47,794 nucleotides of DNA from Desulfallas thermosapovorans DSM 6562 (GTDB taxonomy: Bacteria; Bacillota; Desulfotomaculia; Desulfotomaculales; Desulfallaceae), in NCBI RefSeq assembly GCF_008124625.1, contig NZ_VNHM01000020.1, positions 1-47,794 of the forward strand. Direction: 5' to 3'. This document shows, in pieces, positions 40,696-47,794 of the stretch (positions are counted from its first letter, which is position 1; every line of letters starts with the position of its first letter). The position numbers were made by a program, and so were the translations under genes. Below the pieces are notes generated by a model, which saw nothing but the letters and a program-made list of their open reading frames with translations, did not search any database and was not told the origin of the DNA.

Positions 40696-40738
40696 ATTGC
40701 AGGACGGTTGTACTGAAAGCGATACAACAAGCTGCAAT
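40696..40738. promoter_or_regulatory. Candidate upstream activator site
   Basis: A nested dyad: ATTGCAG (40696-40702) with CTGCAAT (40732-40738), and inside it GTTGTA (40707-40712) with TACAAC (40723-40728). It is about 70-110 bp upstream of the -24 element, the normal place for enhancer sites of sigma-54 activators. Confidence 0.6.
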
Positions 40739-40831
40739 TTAAAATGTTCATAATACTGTTTGTGCAAGTTTGCCAGCAGGCATGGTTTTTGCGATTCACA
40801 GGGAGAAGTAATCACAGGAGGAGGGGTGTTT

Positions 40832-40909
40832 GTGAACACTCCAATAGAATTTTTGAATTTAACAGGAATATTTCTGGTTTGGGCAGAAAGAATAAATATG
40901 GTAAGTTAG
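40832..40909 (+). CDS. Possible 25-aa small ORF
   Basis: GTG 40832 follows GGAGGAGGGG (40817-40826) and opens a 25-codon frame (MNTPIEFLNLTGIFLVWAER then INMVS) ending at TAG 40909. It has a hydrophobic middle. It lies in the 40473-40989 gap, which otherwise has the sigma-54 control region. Coding status is uncertain. Confidence 0.3.
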   Translation: MNTPIEFLNLTGIFLVWAERINMVS

Positions 40910-40989
40910 GCATGACATGGCTATAGTTTTTCGCTTGTATTGCACCCGTTGTTGAATGAATAATACAATCCTTCAAGGAGGAGGTACTA

Positions 40990-41328
40990 ATGGCTGATAA
41001 TAGTAAACCCACAGCACCGCTGGCCGAGGTGATAAGCCTGGCGGAGTTTATTGACTACCAGCAAGGATCGGTGGTAAGCAGGACACTGGTTGATAAACAG
41101 ACCGGCACGGTAACTTTGTTTGCCTTTGATCAAGGACAAGGGCTAAGCGAGCACACTGCCCCCTTTGATGCCATGGTGCAGTTGCTGGACGGTGAAGCCG
41201 AGGTGACCATTGCCGGGAACCCGCTGCGTTTAAAGAAGGGTGACATGGTCATTATGCCCGCCAACAAGCCCCACGCGCTGCGGGCGGTGGAAAGGTTTAA
41301 GATGCTGTTAACAATGATCCGGGCGTAA
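40990..41328 (+). CDS. Small cupin protein
   Basis: 112-aa single cupin. Motif 1 is LSEHTAPFDAMVQLLDGEAE and motif 2 is MPANKPHALRAVERF, with His and Glu ligands typical of a metal-binding cupin. ATG 40990 follows AAGGAGGAGG. Such small proteins are common in anaerobes with unknown roles; this one is not close to the cupin at 5710. A hairpin at 41338-41374 follows. Confidence 0.87.
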   Translation: MADNSKPTAPLAEVISLAEFIDYQQGSVVSRTLVDKQTGTVTLFAFDQGQGLSEHTAPFDAMVQLLDGEAEVTIAGNPLRLKKGDMVIMPANKPHALRAVERFKMLLTMIRA

Positions 41329-41337
41329 GCGTAGATA

Positions 41338-41374
41338 GCCCCGGCCGTTTATTTAAAAATAAAATGGGCGGGGC
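41338..41374. terminator. Terminator-like hairpin between convergent genes
   Basis: GCCCCGGCC (41338-41346) pairs imperfectly with GGGCGGGGC (41366-41374) around an AT-rich stem. It lies between the cupin and the ferritin-like gene, which are convergent. Confidence 0.55.
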
Positions 41375-41397
41375 ATTGTTTACGCGTATCTCAGTTG

Positions 41398-41862
41398 CTA
41401 TTTAAGCTTACGGGAATTATATTTCAACAGCTTATCCTCCAGCCATAAATGCATTAATCTGGCTTCCAGCATATTCGCTGCGGCAATTTCAGCGATAAAT
41501 TGCTGCATTGTGCCGTTGTGTTGCTCCAATTTGGAAACGAAACCGGCATACCCTTGGTGTGACTTTTTTTCGACCCAACTAAAGGTTTTGACCACGTCCT
41601 TCTCGCTGGCCAGGTTAATGGTAACACCGAACAACCGGCCAATAATGTCACCGCCTTCAATAATAATGGAAGGTTTTCCACCTAAATTTAAGATTGCATT
41701 TCTTACTTTATTAATGTGCTCCATTTCAATTTCTGCAAACCTTCTAAAGGTTCTTCTTATCTCTTTGTCCTGGTAACCTGAAAAATTTTTATACATGCCC
41801 AGGTGGCCGTGTTCCAGGGTTAATATTTTATTAAGTTCAGCTATAATTTCTGTTACTTTCAC
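41398..41862 (-). CDS. Ferritin-like diiron-domain protein
   Basis: About 154-aa four-helix protein of the ferritin-like superfamily. Helix 1 has LTLEHGHLGMY, helix 2 EIEMEHINKVRNA, and later helices WVEKKSHQGY and AANMLEARLMHLWLED give Glu/His residues in the ExxH arrangement of diiron sites. It resembles proteins annotated as bacterioferritin- or Mn-catalase-like, so a role in oxidative stress or iron handling is likely. GTG 41862 is favoured since GGCGG is 7 nt upstream on this strand; TTG 41877 would add five residues. Confidence 0.75.
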   Translation of the reverse strand: MKVTEIIAELNKILTLEHGHLGMYKNFSGYQDKEIRRTFRRFAEIEMEHINKVRNAILNLGGKPSIIIEGGDIIGRLFGVTINLASEKDVVKTFSWVEKKSHQGYAGFVSKLEQHNGTMQQFIAEIAAANMLEARLMHLWLEDKLLKYNSRKLK

Positions 41863-42127
41863 AATGGTCACCGCCAATTATGTATTATTGTTATTATTTC
41901 CCCGGGGTGTGGGAAAATATTTGTAATTAATCGGATTAAGTTTGCCCACCAGGTTGATTGAGTTAAAGGCCAAGCCAGGGTTTTAAAAGCTACCAGGCAC
42001 TGGTATATTATTGTGCTGAAGCTTCCCACGACTAAAGCCGGGGCTTAGCGGTGCTTTGGGGTAAAGTAGGGGTATATTTTGTCCATTAATAGGATGAACC
42101 ATGGAATATGAAACGGGGGTTTGTTTA

Positions 42128-42976
42128 ATGCAGGTACGTTTAACCACGCTTTGTGAAAACACGGCGGCTGCTCTGGGATACACCGGGGAATGGGGGCTTG
42201 GTATTCTGGTGGAGGCCGGCGGTGAGGCGGTGCTGTTGGATACCGGCCTTGGTGATTCTTTGATACGCAATGCCATGGCCGGTAATGTCGATTTAAGCAA
42301 AGTTGACAAAGTGGTCATCAGCCACGGCCATGCCGACCATACCGGCGGCCTGCGTTCTTTGCTGCAGCAGCTTGGGAAAAGGGTGCAAATTCATACTCAC
42401 CCGGCCATATGGGGTAAAAAGTACACTTGCATGACGCTGCCGGGCAGCGGGGAGCGAAGGTGCCGGTATATCGGAATGCCCTTTTGCCGTGAAGAGTTGG
42501 AAGGGCTGGGCGCGGTATTTAATATGTCCAGGGAGCCGGTATGGTTAAACGAGTTTATGGTTACCACCGGTGAAGTGCCCCTGGTTACTTCCTTTGAAAA
42601 AGTTGATGACAATATGTTCTTGCGGGCGGAGGAGGGTTTTGTGCCGGACACCTTGCCGGATGACCAGGCGCTGGTGGTCAAAACGGAAAAGGGATTGGTG
42701 GTGCTGCTGGGCTGCGCCCACCGGGGCATGGTGAATACGCTGCTGCACGCCCAAAGGATTACCGGTGTGGAGAAAATTTATGCTGTGGTGGGCGGCACCC
42801 ATCTTTTCCGGGCGCAGCCGGAGCAAATTGAGCAATCCATGGCCGAACTGCGCCGGATGGGTGTGGGAAAAATAGGCGTATCCCATTGCACCGGCATGGC
42901 CCCGGCTGCACTGCTGGCCCGGGAATTCGGGGATAAATTTTTCTTTAACAATGCCGGCACCGTGGTGGAGTTTTAA
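42128..42976 (+). CDS. Metallo-beta-lactamase-fold hydrolase, MJ0301-like
   Basis: 282-aa metallo-beta-lactamase-fold protein with HGHADH (H66, H68, D70, H71 positions), later GCAHRG and SHCTG. The family including MJ0301 is annotated as 7,8-dihydropterin-6-methyl-4-(beta-D-ribofuranosyl)aminobenzene-5'-phosphate synthase in some genomes, though that role is uncertain outside archaea. ATG 42128 is about 9 nt after GGGGG; ATG 42101 has no such site. A terminator follows. Confidence 0.85.
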   Translation: MQVRLTTLCENTAAALGYTGEWGLGILVEAGGEAVLLDTGLGDSLIRNAMAGNVDLSKVDKVVISHGHADHTGGLRSLLQQLGKRVQIHTHPAIWGKKYTCMTLPGSGERRCRYIGMPFCREELEGLGAVFNMSREPVWLNEFMVTTGEVPLVTSFEKVDDNMFLRAEEGFVPDTLPDDQALVVKTEKGLVVLLGCAHRGMVNTLLHAQRITGVEKIYAVVGGTHLFRAQPEQIEQSMAELRRMGVGKIGVSHCTGMAPAALLAREFGDKFFFNNAGTVVEF

Positions 42977-43000
42977 ATTCCCGCCCAATTTTCATAAAAT

Positions 43001-43040
43001 ACCCCAACATGCCCGGGATAGGTGTGTTGGGGGTTTTTTT
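43001..43040 (+). terminator. Intrinsic terminator after MBL gene
   Basis: CCCCAACA (43002-43009) pairs with TGTTGGGG (43025-43032), followed by seven T (43034-43040). Confidence 0.9.
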
Positions 43041-43086
43041 AACGGTATTTTAGAGTCGCTAAAAATTTTGCAAGGGGAAATTTAAT

Positions 43087-43123
43087 CATAGACGTGTTTG
43101 CAGGGAACATCTTTGGCCTGGTG
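43087..43123 (+). repeat. 37-bp exact copy of ABC ATPase gene segment
   Basis: Positions 43087-43123 are identical to 44414-44450, the sequence just before the Walker A motif of the first ATPase gene. Identity resumes after a one-base insertion for four G, then ends. It is in the noncoding gap 42977-43360, in the same orientation, and the gap shows nothing else of note besides the terminator at 43001-43040. Confidence 0.9.
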
Positions 43124-43360
43124 TGGGGCAGTTTTAATATATTGTCATTTTGAGGCCATGGTGTTATTATGTTCCTAGGTAAACTAAAATCGTTTACATA
43201 GTTTACTGGTGGCTTTGATTTTTTACCCAACAGCCTTGGCGATGCTTAATAACATTGCCTAAAACTCAATTTGTTACCTGAGGGATTGCATTTTTGTTGC
43301 AAAAAGCATAGCATAAATTTTTTATGAGTAATCATTCAATTAATGAAGGGAGCGGTGGCT

Positions 43361-44359
43361 ATGGCTGACAAAAAGCGGGCTTTGGCGGTTCTGGTGCTGT
43401 TATTGGTGGCGGCGGGCTCATACTGGGCCTATGAACATTATTACAAAGGTGAAGTTGCGCTTATCCGGGCCACCGGCACCATTGAGGCCACCACGGTGGA
43501 GTTGAACGCTAAAATGTCCGGGACCGTGGCCAGGCTGCTGGTGGATACCGGTGACACCGTTTCTGCCGGTCAACTGGTGGCCGAGCTGTCCCGCAGCGAC
43601 CTGGCGGCCCAGCGGGAGCGGGACGCTCTGGGGGTATTGAAGGCCGAGGCCCAGCTGGCGGATTTGCAATCGGGAGCCCGGGAGCAGGAGAAAAAAGAAG
43701 CTATGGCCGGGGTGGAAATCGCACGGGTTAATTTAGAAAAGGCCAATACGGATTTGGCCAGGATAGAGGCCCTTTTCCAGGGCGGTGCTGTACCCGAAGC
43801 AGACTATGACAAAGCCCGGACCAGCGCGGAGTTGGCCAAAAACCAGCTGGCGGCGGCCGAGGCCAGGCTTAACCTGCTGGAGTCGGGCAGCCGTCCCCAG
43901 CAAATCAAGGCCGCCCAGGCCGAGGTCGAGCGCAGCAAGGCCGTGCTCAAGGCCAGCGATGCCATGCTGGAGGATTTGAAGGTTTATTCCCCCATCGCGG
44001 GGGTGGTGCTGTCCGGCAATTACGAGCAGGGGGAGTACGTGCAGATGGGTGCTTCCCTGGCCACCGTGGCGGATCTGAATGATCTCTGGATCAAAGTTTA
44101 CATTCCCACCGTCGATTTGCCCCATATCAAACTGGACCAGCCAGTGCAGTTTACTGTCAGCGGCATGGATAAAGTGTTTGAAGGGGTGGTGCAGGAGATC
44201 GCCACCGAGGGTGAATTTACCCCCAAGACCATCCAAACCCAGCAGGAGCGGGCCAATGTGGTATTTGCCGTGAAGATAAAGATCAGCGATGCCGGCGGTG
44301 TTTTAAAGCCTGGTATGCCTGCCGATGTAACCTTTGGACCGAGGGCGAACCATGATTAA
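43361..44359 (+). CDS. HlyD/YbhG-type membrane fusion protein
   Basis: 332-aa periplasmic-adaptor-type protein with one N-terminal membrane anchor (LAVLVLLLVAAGSYWAYE), a lipoyl-like half (GTIEATTVELNAKMSGTVARL), a long coiled-coil hairpin (residues about 80-200), and a beta-barrel C-terminal part. ATG 43361 is 8 nt after GGGAG; ATG 43343 is less likely. It overlaps the ATPase gene by 8 bp. The order MFP, ATPase, ATPase, permease matches the E. coli ybhG-ybhF-ybhS unit, in which YbhF is one fused double ATPase. A drug or lipid export role is likely. Confidence 0.87.
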   Translation: MADKKRALAVLVLLLVAAGSYWAYEHYYKGEVALIRATGTIEATTVELNAKMSGTVARLLVDTGDTVSAGQLVAELSRSDLAAQRERDALGVLKAEAQLADLQSGAREQEKKEAMAGVEIARVNLEKANTDLARIEALFQGGAVPEADYDKARTSAELAKNQLAAAEARLNLLESGSRPQQIKAAQAEVERSKAVLKASDAMLEDLKVYSPIAGVVLSGNYEQGEYVQMGASLATVADLNDLWIKVYIPTVDLPHIKLDQPVQFTVSGMDKVFEGVVQEIATEGEFTPKTIQTQQERANVVFAVKIKISDAGGVLKPGMPADVTFGPRANHD

Positions 44360-45332
44360 AGTGGAAAAGCTGGGCAAAGATTTCGGTCATATCACCGCCG
44401 TGTATGAAGTAACCATAGACGTGTTTGCAGGGAACATCTTTGGCCTGGTGGGGCCGGACGGGGCCGGTAAAACCACCTTGCTGCGCGTGATTTGCGGTTT
44501 AATAGTTCCTGATCGCGGGCAGGTTCTTTGGGCGCAGGCCGCCGGCGGGCAGGGGAAACGGGGGAACGGGGTGGTGCTGGGCTATATGCCCCAGCGGTTC
44601 AGCCTTTATGGTGATTTGACGGTGATGGAGAATATTAATTTTTTCGGCGCCCTGTATAAATTAAAACGACCGGTTATAAGGGAACGGGCTGACGAAATAC
44701 TGGAAATGACCGGGCTGCTGCCCTTTAAAGATCGCTTGGCGGATAACCTGTCGGGGGGTATGAAGCAAAAACTAGCCCTCACCTGCGCCCTGGTCAACCG
44801 CCCGGCCCTGCTGGTGCTGGATGAGCCCACCTACGGGGTGGACCCGCAATCCCGTAAAGAGTTCTGGCGGATATTATACCGGCTGAACAAGCAGGGAATG
44901 ACCATCATAGTATCCACCCCTTACATGGATGAAGCCGAGCTGTGCACCAGGGTGGCCTTTATGAACAAGGGCCGTGTGGTGGCGGTGGATTCACCATCCC
45001 GGCTGAAAAGCAATTTTCCCTACCAGGTGCTGGAGGTGCGGGTTGAAACCCGCCGGGCCGGGCCGGTGGGTGATGTGCCGCCGCAAAGCCGTGGGGGGGA
45101 TGATTTTCCGTATAACCGCCATATTGGGTTGTTCAGTGATTTGCCCGGGGTGGTGTACGTGTCGCTTTACGGGGATAAATACCGCGTGGTGGTGGAGGAT
45201 GGGGAGGCTGCCCGGCGGGCTATGGAAAACCGCCTGGCGGAGAAGGGGATAAACGCCGGGTTGTATTGTACTGAAATCAATCCCACCATGGAAGATGTTT
45301 TTATTGCGCTGGCGGAGAAAGGGGTGGAGTAG
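44352..45332 (+). CDS. ABC transporter ATP-binding protein (YbhF N-half-like)
   Basis: 326-aa ATPase. Walker A is GPDGAGKTTLLRVI, the signature LSGGMKQKLALTCALVNRPA, and Walker B LLVLDEPTYGVDP. A roughly 90-residue C-terminal extension ends in IALAEKGVE. The start ATG 44352 overlaps the MFP stop by 8 bp; its last base overlaps the GTG of the next ATPase. The pair resembles the two halves of the fused E. coli YbhF. Confidence 0.93.
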   Translation: MIKVEKLGKDFGHITAVYEVTIDVFAGNIFGLVGPDGAGKTTLLRVICGLIVPDRGQVLWAQAAGGQGKRGNGVVLGYMPQRFSLYGDLTVMENINFFGALYKLKRPVIRERADEILEMTGLLPFKDRLADNLSGGMKQKLALTCALVNRPALLVLDEPTYGVDPQSRKEFWRILYRLNKQGMTIIVSTPYMDEAELCTRVAFMNKGRVVAVDSPSRLKSNFPYQVLEVRVETRRAGPVGDVPPQSRGGDDFPYNRHIGLFSDLPGVVYVSLYGDKYRVVVEDGEAARRAMENRLAEKGINAGLYCTEINPTMEDVFIALAEKGVE

Positions 45333-46234
45333 TGGACTATGCAGTGACCACCAACCAGTTGACCAGGGTTTTCGGTAATTTCACGGCTGTGGATAAATTG
45401 ACACTGCAGATTAAACCCGGGGAAATTTACGGATTCCTGGGACCCAACGGGGCGGGTAAGTCCACCGCCATGCGGATGCTTTGCGGCATACTGGAACCCA
45501 CATCGGGCACGGCCACGGTATTGGGGTACGACCTGTTGCGGGAAACCGAGAAAATTAAGCAGCGTATTGGCTACATGTCCCAGAAATTCAGCTTGTACGA
45601 TGACCTCACCGCAGCCGAGAACCTGTACTTTTATGCCGGGCTGTACAATATACCCCGCCGGGGAAGGCCGGGCCGGGTGCGGGAAATGATCGATATGGCC
45701 GGTCTTACCGGCCGTGAGAATGAACCGGCGGCTAATCTAAGCGGTGGCTGGAAGCAAAGGCTGGCCCTGGGCTGCGCCATTATTGCCCGGCCCGCCATAG
45801 TGTTCCTGGACGAGCCCACCAGCGGGGTGAGCCCCACCAGCAGGCGCCATTTTTTCAGCATTATCAGGCAACTGGCCGGGAAAGGTACCACGGTGATGGT
45901 GACCACCCACTTCATGGACGAAGCCGAATATTGTGATAAAATCGCCTTCATCTCATCCGGCCGGCTAATGGCGGTGGATAGCCCGGACAATTTGAAAAGA
46001 AACGTTATAGAGGGATGTCTGGTGGAATTGGATTTGCCCGGTGCAATGGAACGGTTGGAGAGTATTGCACAGCTTCCCTACGTTAAAGAATGTTCAGTAC
46101 ACGGGCCGGTGCTGCACGTGCTGCTAAAAAGCGAAGCCCACTTGGCGTCCCTGGAGGAATTTACGGGAGTTTCACCCAAACCCATCACCCCTTCCCTGGA
46201 GGATGTGTTTATTGCACTTTCAAGTAAAAGTTGA
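45332..46234 (+). CDS. ABC transporter ATP-binding protein (YbhF C-half-like)
   Basis: 300-aa ATPase with Walker A GPNGAGKSTAMRMLC, signature LSGGWKQRLALGCAIIARPA, Walker B IVFLDEPTSGVSP, and an H-loop TTHFMDEAEY. The start is GTG 45332, with GGGGTGGAG just upstream and a one-base overlap with the previous gene. It probably pairs with the first ATPase to power one heterodimeric exporter. Confidence 0.93.
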   Translation: MDYAVTTNQLTRVFGNFTAVDKLTLQIKPGEIYGFLGPNGAGKSTAMRMLCGILEPTSGTATVLGYDLLRETEKIKQRIGYMSQKFSLYDDLTAAENLYFYAGLYNIPRRGRPGRVREMIDMAGLTGRENEPAANLSGGWKQRLALGCAIIARPAIVFLDEPTSGVSPTSRRHFFSIIRQLAGKGTTVMVTTHFMDEAEYCDKIAFISSGRLMAVDSPDNLKRNVIEGCLVELDLPGAMERLESIAQLPYVKECSVHGPVLHVLLKSEAHLASLEEFTGVSPKPITPSLEDVFIALSSKS

Positions 46235-46241
46235 AAGGTGT

Positions 46242-46296
46242 CCGTTTTGTTATATTCACATGGCCGCGGGCACTTTTCATATAACAACTTAAACGG
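46242..46296 (+). other. Intra-operon hairpin before the permease gene
   Basis: TTGTTATA (46247-46254) pairs with TATAACAA (46280-46287), with outer CCGTTT/AAACGG pairing. It lies in the 138 bp between the second ATPase and the permease start and may tune permease expression. Confidence 0.4.
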
Positions 46297-46372
46297 CATC
46301 ATGGGTATTGACCACAACAACACCATTACCGAGGAATTACAATTACTAACCACCACCAAAGGGGGGTGTCCG

Positions 46373-47482
46373 GTGAGCAGGATTATTGCAGTTTTACATA
46401 AGGAGATTTTGCAGATGCGCCGGGATCGCATGACGCTGGGTTTGATATTCATGCTCCCGCTGGTGCAACTGCTGTTATTTGGCTATGCCATACAAACCGA
46501 GGTAAAGCACATACCCACCGTGGTTTTTGACCAATCGCTTACCGTGGAGAGCCGGGACTTGCTGGATGCTTTCGTTGCCTCGGGTTACTTTGATGTTACC
46601 CGTACGGTAAACAGCTATACCGAGGTCAATAAAATGATCGACAGCGGTGAGGCCAAGGTGGGTATAATTTTTCCGCCGGATTTTGCCCGCAATATCAAAC
46701 GGGGCGAACCCGGCCAGGTACAGGTGATTGTGGACGCCAGTGATAATATGGTGGCCAACCAGGCTGTGGCTGTGGCCAATTCCATAGGGCTTATCCAGTC
46801 CCAAAAGGTGCTGGCCCAAACCAAGCAATTCACCGGGCCTCCCTATGATGTCAGGGTACGCCCCTGGTACAACCCGGATGGTATCACCGCCTATTACATG
46901 GTGCCGGCCATACTGGGGATAATTGTAACCATGACCATGGTGATCATGACATCCATGGGCATTGTGCGGGAACGGGAGCGGGGCACCCTGGAACAGTTGA
47001 TTGTCACCCCCATTAAATCCCATGAACTTATGATCGGAAAAATATTGCCCTATATCGTACTAGGTTACCTGCAGATCACCGTGGCCTTACTGGTGGGTGT
47101 AATTGTATTCCACGTACCCATCAGGGGTAGCTTGCTGGAATTGTACCTGCTGACCCTTTTCTTCATCACGGCGTCCCTGGGCCTGGGCATACTTATATCC
47201 AACATTGCCAAATCCCAGATGCAGGCGTTCCAAATGTCCTTTTTCGTAATGCTGCCCAGTATACTCTTGTCCGGTTTTATGTTTCCCCGGGACGCCATGC
47301 CCAAAATTATTTATTACCTGAGCAGCCTTATTCCACTAACTTACTATCTTGATATAATCAGGGGTATAGTATTAAAGGGCATTGGGTTTTCCTACCTGGT
47401 GGGGCAGGTTACCGCATTGCTGGTATTTTCGGTGGTGCTATTGACGCTCAGTATATTAAAGTTCAAGAAAAAAATTGCCTAG
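46373..47482 (+). CDS. ABC-2-type transporter permease (YbhS/YbhR-like)
   Basis: 369-aa membrane protein with an N-terminal helix (LGLIFMLPLVQLLLFGYAI), a large extracytoplasmic loop (about 45-180), and five C-terminal helices, the ABC2_membrane_3 layout. The end resembles IIYYLSSLIPLTYYLDIIRG. GTG 46373 is preceded by AAAGGGGGG at about 6 nt; the open frame back to 46238 is not supported. E. coli has a second permease, YbhR, after YbhS; none is seen here, and an IS element begins 86 bp downstream. Confidence 0.88.
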   Translation: MSRIIAVLHKEILQMRRDRMTLGLIFMLPLVQLLLFGYAIQTEVKHIPTVVFDQSLTVESRDLLDAFVASGYFDVTRTVNSYTEVNKMIDSGEAKVGIIFPPDFARNIKRGEPGQVQVIVDASDNMVANQAVAVANSIGLIQSQKVLAQTKQFTGPPYDVRVRPWYNPDGITAYYMVPAILGIIVTMTMVIMTSMGIVRERERGTLEQLIVTPIKSHELMIGKILPYIVLGYLQITVALLVGVIVFHVPIRGSLLELYLLTLFFITASLGLGILISNIAKSQMQAFQMSFFVMLPSILLSGFMFPRDAMPKIIYYLSSLIPLTYYLDIIRGIVLKGIGFSYLVGQVTALLVFSVVLLTLSILKFKKKIA

Positions 47483-47568
47483 CAGCCTGTCTGAGTATTA
47501 ACATAATCAAGGAAAATTAGATACTATTAGCAGGGCAATTGGTACAAGTTGTCGAAATATACAATATT

Positions 47569-47794
47569 ATGATCAAAGGATATAAGCCATACAACCCAAA
47601 TCAAATATATTTATTTCCGCCCGCGCCACAGGATTGGTTACCCAAGGAACATCTTGTTTATTTTATCAGTGATCTTGTTGACCACTTGGATCTAACGGTT
47701 ATCCACAAGGTATACGAGAAAGGGATAAAAGGTCAACCACCGTATCATCCTGTTTTAATGACTAAGATTCTGTTTTATGCCTATTGCCGCGGCG
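47569..47794 (+). mobile_element. Start of an IS1182-like transposase, cut by the window edge
   Basis: An open frame from ATG 47569 runs off the window. It reads YKPYNPNQIYLFPPAPQDWL, then PKEHLVYFISDLVDHLDL and GQPPYHPVLMTKILFYAYCRG, which matches the N-terminus of IS1182/IS5-type transposases (DUF772). No clear ribosome binding site or inverted repeat end could be assigned in 47483-47568. It lies directly after the permease gene. Confidence 0.88.

Noticed and set aside
42017-42058. IS200/IS605-like palindromic end (CCCACGACTAAAG)
   Set aside because: The sequence recalls such ends but the dyad is poor and there is no transposase nearby.
1-47794. CRISPR arrays, tRNA and rRNA genes
   Set aside because: No regularly spaced repeats, tRNA cloverleafs or rRNA segments were noticed anywhere in the window.

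Overview
The window looks like chromosomal DNA of an anaerobic, low-to-mid GC, spore-forming-type Firmicute, most likely a Desulfotomaculum/Pelotomaculum-like member of the Peptococcaceae. This is inferred from the multi-gene heterodisulfide-reductase (Hdr) locus, AGGAGG-type ribosome binding sites with frequent TTG and GTG starts, a stalk-domain (copper amine oxidase N-terminal) secreted protein, a CAP/YkwD protein, an MrfA-type helicase and short-form ThiC. No rRNA, tRNA or CRISPR array was seen.

Layout. 1-3.2 kb: copper homeostasis operon (csoR, copZ, copA) behind a CsoR-type operator, then a Uma2-family gene. 4.2-6.0 kb: two near-identical HPP-family membrane proteins; the second has an FNR/CRP-like box and a hairpin that buries its ribosome binding site; then a small cupin. 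6.1-14.1 kb, the most striking region: a His-rich CsoR-family repressor, divergent from a seven-to-eight gene operon of TusA, an MvhD/FlpD-like protein, an HdrA with an internal GltD/NfnB-like NAD(P)H module, a second HdrA, a small winged-helix-like protein, HdrC, HdrB and DsrE2. Two copies of a 6-4-6 operator (ATACCC-N4-GGGTAT) sit in the divergent promoter region. I read it as a cytoplasmic sulfane-sulfur carrier plus Hdr complex fed by NAD(P)H and possibly bifurcating.

14.2-22.3 kb: deoC, a HAD phosphatase fused to a YbaK-like deacylase domain, a decayed secreted-protein gene, an ECF sigma/anti-sigma/sigma-like trio, FmdB-type zinc ribbon, a Gdx-type SMR exporter, a frameshifted bacterial PH-domain gene, and a stalk-domain/DUF3298-type secreted protein. 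22.4-31.9 kb: VUT-type (queuosine precursor) transporter, MrfA-like helicase, TPP riboswitch plus thiC, upp and uraA for uracil salvage, a GreA-like protein, a possible small RNA and a CAP-domain secreted protein.

32-40.7 kb: a CBS-PAS-PAS sigma-54 activator convergent with a seven-gene acyl-CoA operon (HMG-CoA-synthase-like/OB fusion, thiolase, Cys-rich small protein, two MaoC proteins, SDR, acyl-CoA dehydrogenase). A good -24/-12 promoter and a dyad suited to activator binding lie upstream of that operon, so activator and target operon appear linked. 41-47.8 kb: cupin, ferritin-like protein, metallo-beta-lactamase-fold protein, a YbhGFS-type efflux ABC operon (membrane fusion protein, two ATPases, one permease), and the start of an IS1182-like transposase cut by the window edge. 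A 37-bp exact copy of part of the first ATPase gene lies stranded upstream of this operon.
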